8,217 nt of DNA, taken from positions 1-8,217 of the forward strand of contig JAQGKJ010000733.1 in NCBI GenBank assembly GCA_028290165.1. Reading direction: 5' to 3'. Both the position numbers and the translations under genes were made by a program. Below the pieces are notes generated by a model. The model made no database searches. It saw nothing but the letters and a program-made list of their open reading frames with translations, and had not been told where the DNA came from. The stretch is from Bradyrhizobium sp. (GTDB lineage: Bacteria; Pseudomonadota; Alphaproteobacteria; Rhizobiales; Xanthobacteraceae). Shown piece by piece: positions 5,471 to 8,217 of this stretch (position 1 is its first letter; each line of letters starts with the position of its first letter).

Positions 5471-6271
5471 ATGACGCAGCCTGCAAAGGTCCAAGAACCC
5501 TCGATGGAGGAGATTTTGGCGTCGATCCGGCGCATCATTGCGGACGACGAAGCCAAGCCTGCGGCCACTGAGAAGCCCGCCAGCCCGGCCGCCGCCCCGG
5601 TGGCAGCAGCCCCCGCCAAACTGGAGAAGCCCGCCGCGGCGCCGGCCCCAAAGCCGTCGGTGATGAACGACATTCCGCCGTCAGCCATTCCTGCAGCCCA
5701 GGCCGCCGCCGCAAAGGTAGCGCCGCCGCCCGCCAAGCCCGCACCACCTTCCGCCGCGCCGGCACCCGCGCCCGCGGCGTCCAACAGTCAGGACGACATC
5801 GACGCCTTGCTCAACGGCCTCGATGAAGCGACCTCGCCTGAGGAGATCAGGCCGCCATTGCCCGACGGCGACGTGTTCGAACTCACCGACGAGATGGCGC
5901 TGCCGGCCGAGCCGCCTCCGCCGCAGCGGTCGTTCCACAAGATCGATCCCGAGGATGATCTCGAATTCGCCGAATCGGCGGCTTCCAAGGCGGTGCATCG
6001 GCAGCCCGTGTTCGAACCACCGCCGTTTGAAAGTTCGCCGCCGCCGCAGCCGCAACAGCACCAGATCCTGTCCCGCTCGACCGTGTCGGCGGTCGAATCC
6101 GCGTTCAATACGCTTGCCAACACCGTGCTCAGCAACAACGCTCGGACGCTGGAAGACCTCGTCAAGGAGATGCTGCGGCCGATGCTGAAATCCTGGCTCG
6201 ACGACAATTTGCCCGGGCTGGTGGAGCGCATCGTGAAAGCGGAAATCGAGCGGGTTTCGCACGGGCGGTAG
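5471..6271 (+). CDS. popZ: Polar organizing protein PopZ (DUF2497), 266 aa
   Basis: PopZ self-assembles into a polar matrix that anchors ParB/parS centromeres and recruits cell-cycle signalling proteins in alphaproteobacteria. The N-terminal recruiting helix is present as EPSMEEILASIRRIIADDE (residues 9-27), nearly the same as in Caulobacter. A long Pro/Ala-rich, probably disordered linker follows (about 28-105), then an SQDDIDALLNGLDE motif (106-119), an acidic stretch with DVFELTD (134-140), and a second acidic and proline-rich part. The C-terminal oligomerisation helices run from about 201 to 266 and include LEDLVKEMLRPMLKSWLDDN (227-246) and VERIVKAEIERVS. It is longer than Caulobacter PopZ (177 aa), mainly in the linker. 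ATG 5471 is preferred (GGAG at 5461-5464); an in-frame GTG at 5459 would add four residues. valS starts 136 bp after the stop. Confidence 0.93.
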   Translation: MTQPAKVQEPSMEEILASIRRIIADDEAKPAATEKPASPAAAPVAAAPAKLEKPAAAPAPKPSVMNDIPPSAIPAAQAAAAKVAPPPAKPAPPSAAPAPAPAASNSQDDIDALLNGLDEATSPEEIRPPLPDGDVFELTDEMALPAEPPPPQRSFHKIDPEDDLEFAESAASKAVHRQPVFEPPPFESSPPPQPQQHQILSRSTVSAVESAFNTLANTVLSNNARTLEDLVKEMLRPMLKSWLDDNLPGLVERIVKAEIERVSHGR

Positions 6272-6349
6272 CTCGCCGGCGGGGCGATTGCGGGCCCTGA
6301 TTCAGCCATTACATCGGCTTTATCTTAACTTTCGACGTCACTTGTCGTG

Positions 6350-6378
6350 TTGACTTGGCGCGCGCCTACGGCTTTCTA
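6350..6378 (+). promoter_or_regulatory. Weak candidate promoter before valS
   Basis: TTGACT (6350-6355) is a near-consensus -35 hexamer. With a 17-bp spacer the -10 position holds TTTCTA (6373-6378), a poor match. The spacer includes the 10-bp palindrome GGCGCGCGCC (6357-6366). The position 30 bp before the valS start codon is reasonable, but the assignment rests mainly on the -35 box. Confidence 0.27.
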
Positions 6379-6407
6379 GCGCGTTCCATCCCCATGATTG
6401 TACCGCC

Positions 6408-8217
6408 ATGATCGAGAAAAACTACCAGCCTGCCGATATCGAAGGCCGCATGTCCCGGATCTGGGAGGAAAGCGGCGCGTTCCGGGCCGGGCGCCCGGAA
6501 CGCCGCGACGCAAAGCCGTTCACGATCGTCATTCCGCCGCCGAACGTGACCGGCTCGCTGCATATGGGGCACGCGCTCAACAACACCCTGCAGGACATTC
6601 TCTGCCGCTTCGAGCGGATGCGCGGCCGCGACGTGCTGTGGCAGCCCGGCACCGATCACGCGGGGATCGCGACCCAGATGGTGGTCGAGCGGCAATTGAT
6701 GGAGCGGCAGGAGCCGGGCCGGCGCGAAATGGGGCGCGCGAAATTTCTCGAACGTGTCTGGCAATGGAAGGCCGAAAGCGGCGGCGTCATTATCAACCAG
6801 CTGAAGCGGATCGGCGCGTCTTGCGACTGGTCGCGCGAGCGTTTCACGATGGACGAAGGCCTGTCGCGCGCGGTCGTGAAGGTGTTCGTGGAACTGCATC
6901 GCGAAGGGCTGATCTACAAGGACAAGCGGCTGGTGAACTGGGATCCGGCGCTGCTGACGGCGATTTCCGATCTCGAGGTGCAGCAAGTCGAGGTCAAGGG
7001 CAGCCTGTGGTATTTGCGCTATCCGCTGGAAGGCAAGACCTTCAATCCCGAAGATCCCACGACCTTCATCGTCGTCGCCACCACGCGGCCCGAAACCATG
7101 CTGGGCGATACCGCGGTTGCGGTGCATCCGGACGACGAGCGCTATGCGCATCTGGTCGGCAGCTGCGTGATCCTGCCGCTGGTCGGACGCAAGATTCCGA
7201 TTGTCGCCGACGAATATTCCGATCCGGAAAAAGGCTCGGGCGCGGTGAAGGTCACGCCTGCGCACGACTTCAATGATTTCGAGGTCGGCCGGCGGCACGA
7301 CCTGCCGCAGATCAGCGTGCTCAATCAGGAGGGCGCGCTCGCGCTCGTCGGCAACGAGGATTACTTGCGCGGATTGCCGGAAGGCGCATTACAGCTGGCG
7401 GAGGAATTGCACGGCCTCGACCGCTTCGCCGCGCGCAAGCAGATCCTCGTGCGGCTCGAAGACTTCGGTTTCGTGGAGCGGACCGAGCCGAATACGCACA
7501 TGGTACCGCATGGCGATCGCTCCGGCGTCGTCATCGAGCCCTATCTGACCGACCAGTGGTACGTCGATGCCAAGACGTTGGCCCGGCCTGCAATTGAAGC
7601 GGTGCGCAGCGGTGCGACCACGTTCGTGCCGAAGAACTGGGAAAAGACCTATTTCGAGTGGATGGAGAATATCCAGCCCTGGTGCATCTCGCGCCAGCTG
7701 TGGTGGGGCCATCAGATTCCGGCGTGGTACGGGCCGGACGGCAAGGTGTTCGTCGCCGAGACCGAAGAGGAAGCAATAGGCAATGCGCTCGGCTATTACG
7801 CCCAGCAGGAAGTCATCACGCCGGAGCAGGGGCGGGAGATGGCGCTCGATCCGGCAAAGCGCGAAGGCTTTATCACCCGCGATGAGGACGTGCTGGACAC
7901 CTGGTTCTCCTCCGCGCTGTGGCCGTTCTCGACCTTGGGCTGGCCCGACGACGACACCGACGTGAAGCGCTATTACCCGACCGACGTGCTCGTCACCGGC
8001 TTCGACATCATCTTCTTCTGGGTCGCCCGGATGATGATGATGGGTCTTCATTTCATGAAGAACGTTCCATTCCCGACCGTCTACATCCATGCCCTCGTCC
8101 GCGACGAGAAGGGCGCCAAGATGTCGAAGTCGAAAGGCAACGTCATCGATCCCCTGCACCTGATCGACGATTACGGCGCCGACGCGCTGCGCTTCACGCT
8201 GGCGGCGATGGCGGCGC
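6408..8217 (+). CDS. valS: Valyl-tRNA synthetase, N-terminal 603 residues (truncated by window end)
   Basis: This class I enzyme charges tRNA-Val in the cytoplasm. The frame is open from ATG 6408 to the last base, giving [15 protein letters not shown] at the start. Visible landmarks in order are the HIGH signature as HMGH (52-55) within [26 protein letters not shown] (from 81), and the editing (CP1) domain with [17 protein letters not shown] (from 225) and [10 protein letters not shown]. Then come [53 protein letters not shown] (from 531) and KMSKS (571-575). Family length is about 950 aa, so the rest of the catalytic end, the anticodon-binding domain and the C-terminal coiled coil lie beyond the window. 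All catalytic and editing motifs seen are intact. No Shine-Dalgarno precedes the ATG; a five-codon frame beginning at 6394 ends in TGA overlapping it. popZ is the upstream neighbour. Confidence 0.98.
   Translation, partial: MIEKNYQPADIEGRMSRIWEESGAFRAGRPERRDAKPFTIVIPPPNVTGSLHMGHALNNTLQDILCRFERMRGRDVLWQPGTDHAGIATQMVVERQLMERQEPGRREMGRAKFLERVWQWKAESGGVIINQLKRIGASCDWSRERFTMDEGLSRAVVKVFVELHREGLIYKDKRLVNWDPALLTAISDLEVQQVEVKGSLWYLRYPLEGKTFNPEDPTTFIVVATTRPETMLGDTAVAVHPDDERYAHLVGSCVILPLVGRKIPIVADEYSDPEKGSGAVKVTPAHDFNDFEVGRRHDLPQISVLNQEGALALVGNEDYLRGLPEGALQLAEELHGLDRFAARKQILVRLEDFGFVERTEPNTHMVPHGDRSGVVIEPYLTDQWYVDAKTLARPAIEAVRSGATTFVPKNWEKTYFEWMENIQPWCISRQLWWGHQIPAWYGPDGKVFVAETEEEAIGNALGYYAQQEVITPEQGREMALDPAKREGFITRDEDVLDTWFSSALWPFSTLGWPDDDTDVKRYYPTDVLVTGFDIIFFWVARMMMMGLHFMKNVPFPTVYIHALVRDEKGAKMSKSKGNVIDPLHLIDDYGADALRFTLAAMAA

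Noticed and set aside
5071..5784. 237-codon minus-strand frame rich in Ala/Gly at its start
   Set aside because: The Ala/Gly run is the reverse complement of the PopZ Pro/Ala linker; there is no independent coding evidence.
5560..5785. Repetitive GCC/CCG-rich sequence resembling a tandem repeat
   Set aside because: It encodes the PopZ Pro/Ala linker; the repetition is low-complexity coding, not a separate repeat element or CRISPR.
6366..7298. 310-codon minus-strand frame and a 292-codon plus-strand frame (6398-7276) over valS
   Set aside because: Both overlap the unambiguous ValRS frame with all its class I motifs; composition is that of shadow frames.

Overview
The window reads as an ordinary chromosomal stretch of a high-GC alphaproteobacterium, most likely Bradyrhizobium or a close relative (Nitrobacteraceae). 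The evidence is the rhizobial-type TolC and ValRS sequences, a PopZ (DUF2497) gene, and several lineage-type small proteins. The gene order pcm-like / tolC / popZ / valS matches, as I recall it, the arrangement around popZ in Caulobacter. The genus is inferred from remembered family resemblance, not from a search.

Left half (1-2700): a tRNA-Cys that lacks its first base at the window edge, then a set of very small genes. These are a 59-aa minus-strand protein (139-318), an 81-aa secreted cysteine-rich-repeat protein (576-821), a 59-aa minus-strand protein ending 10 bp from it (832-1011), a 66-aa secreted protein (1874-2074) and a 59-aa protein (2511-2690). A minus-strand tRNA-Asn lies at 2167-2241. 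The divergent spacer 319-575 holds two clean palindromes: an operator-like TTGAACG-N3-CGTTCAA and a perfect CRP-type box, TGTGA-N6-TCACA. The 860-bp stretch 1012-1873 has no convincing gene, only a degenerate Cys-rich reading frame and some palindromes.

Right half (2700-8217): four larger plus-strand genes. They are a 221-aa Pcm-like methyltransferase whose isoaspartate active-site motif and glycine loop are altered, a TolC outer-membrane channel, the polar organizer PopZ, and the first 603 residues of valyl-tRNA synthetase, which runs off the window. The gaps (about 65 to 310 bp) suggest separate promoters rather than one tight operon. TolC serves envelope export, PopZ anchors the chromosome and signalling proteins at the pole, and ValRS charges tRNA-Val; their adjacency looks like conserved synteny rather than a pathway.

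I see no mobile element, CRISPR array, phage gene or defence cassette, and no obvious new multigene system. The points most worth checking are the FliM-like SQDDIDALLN motif inside PopZ, the altered active site of the Pcm-like protein, and the two-palindrome divergent regulatory region.
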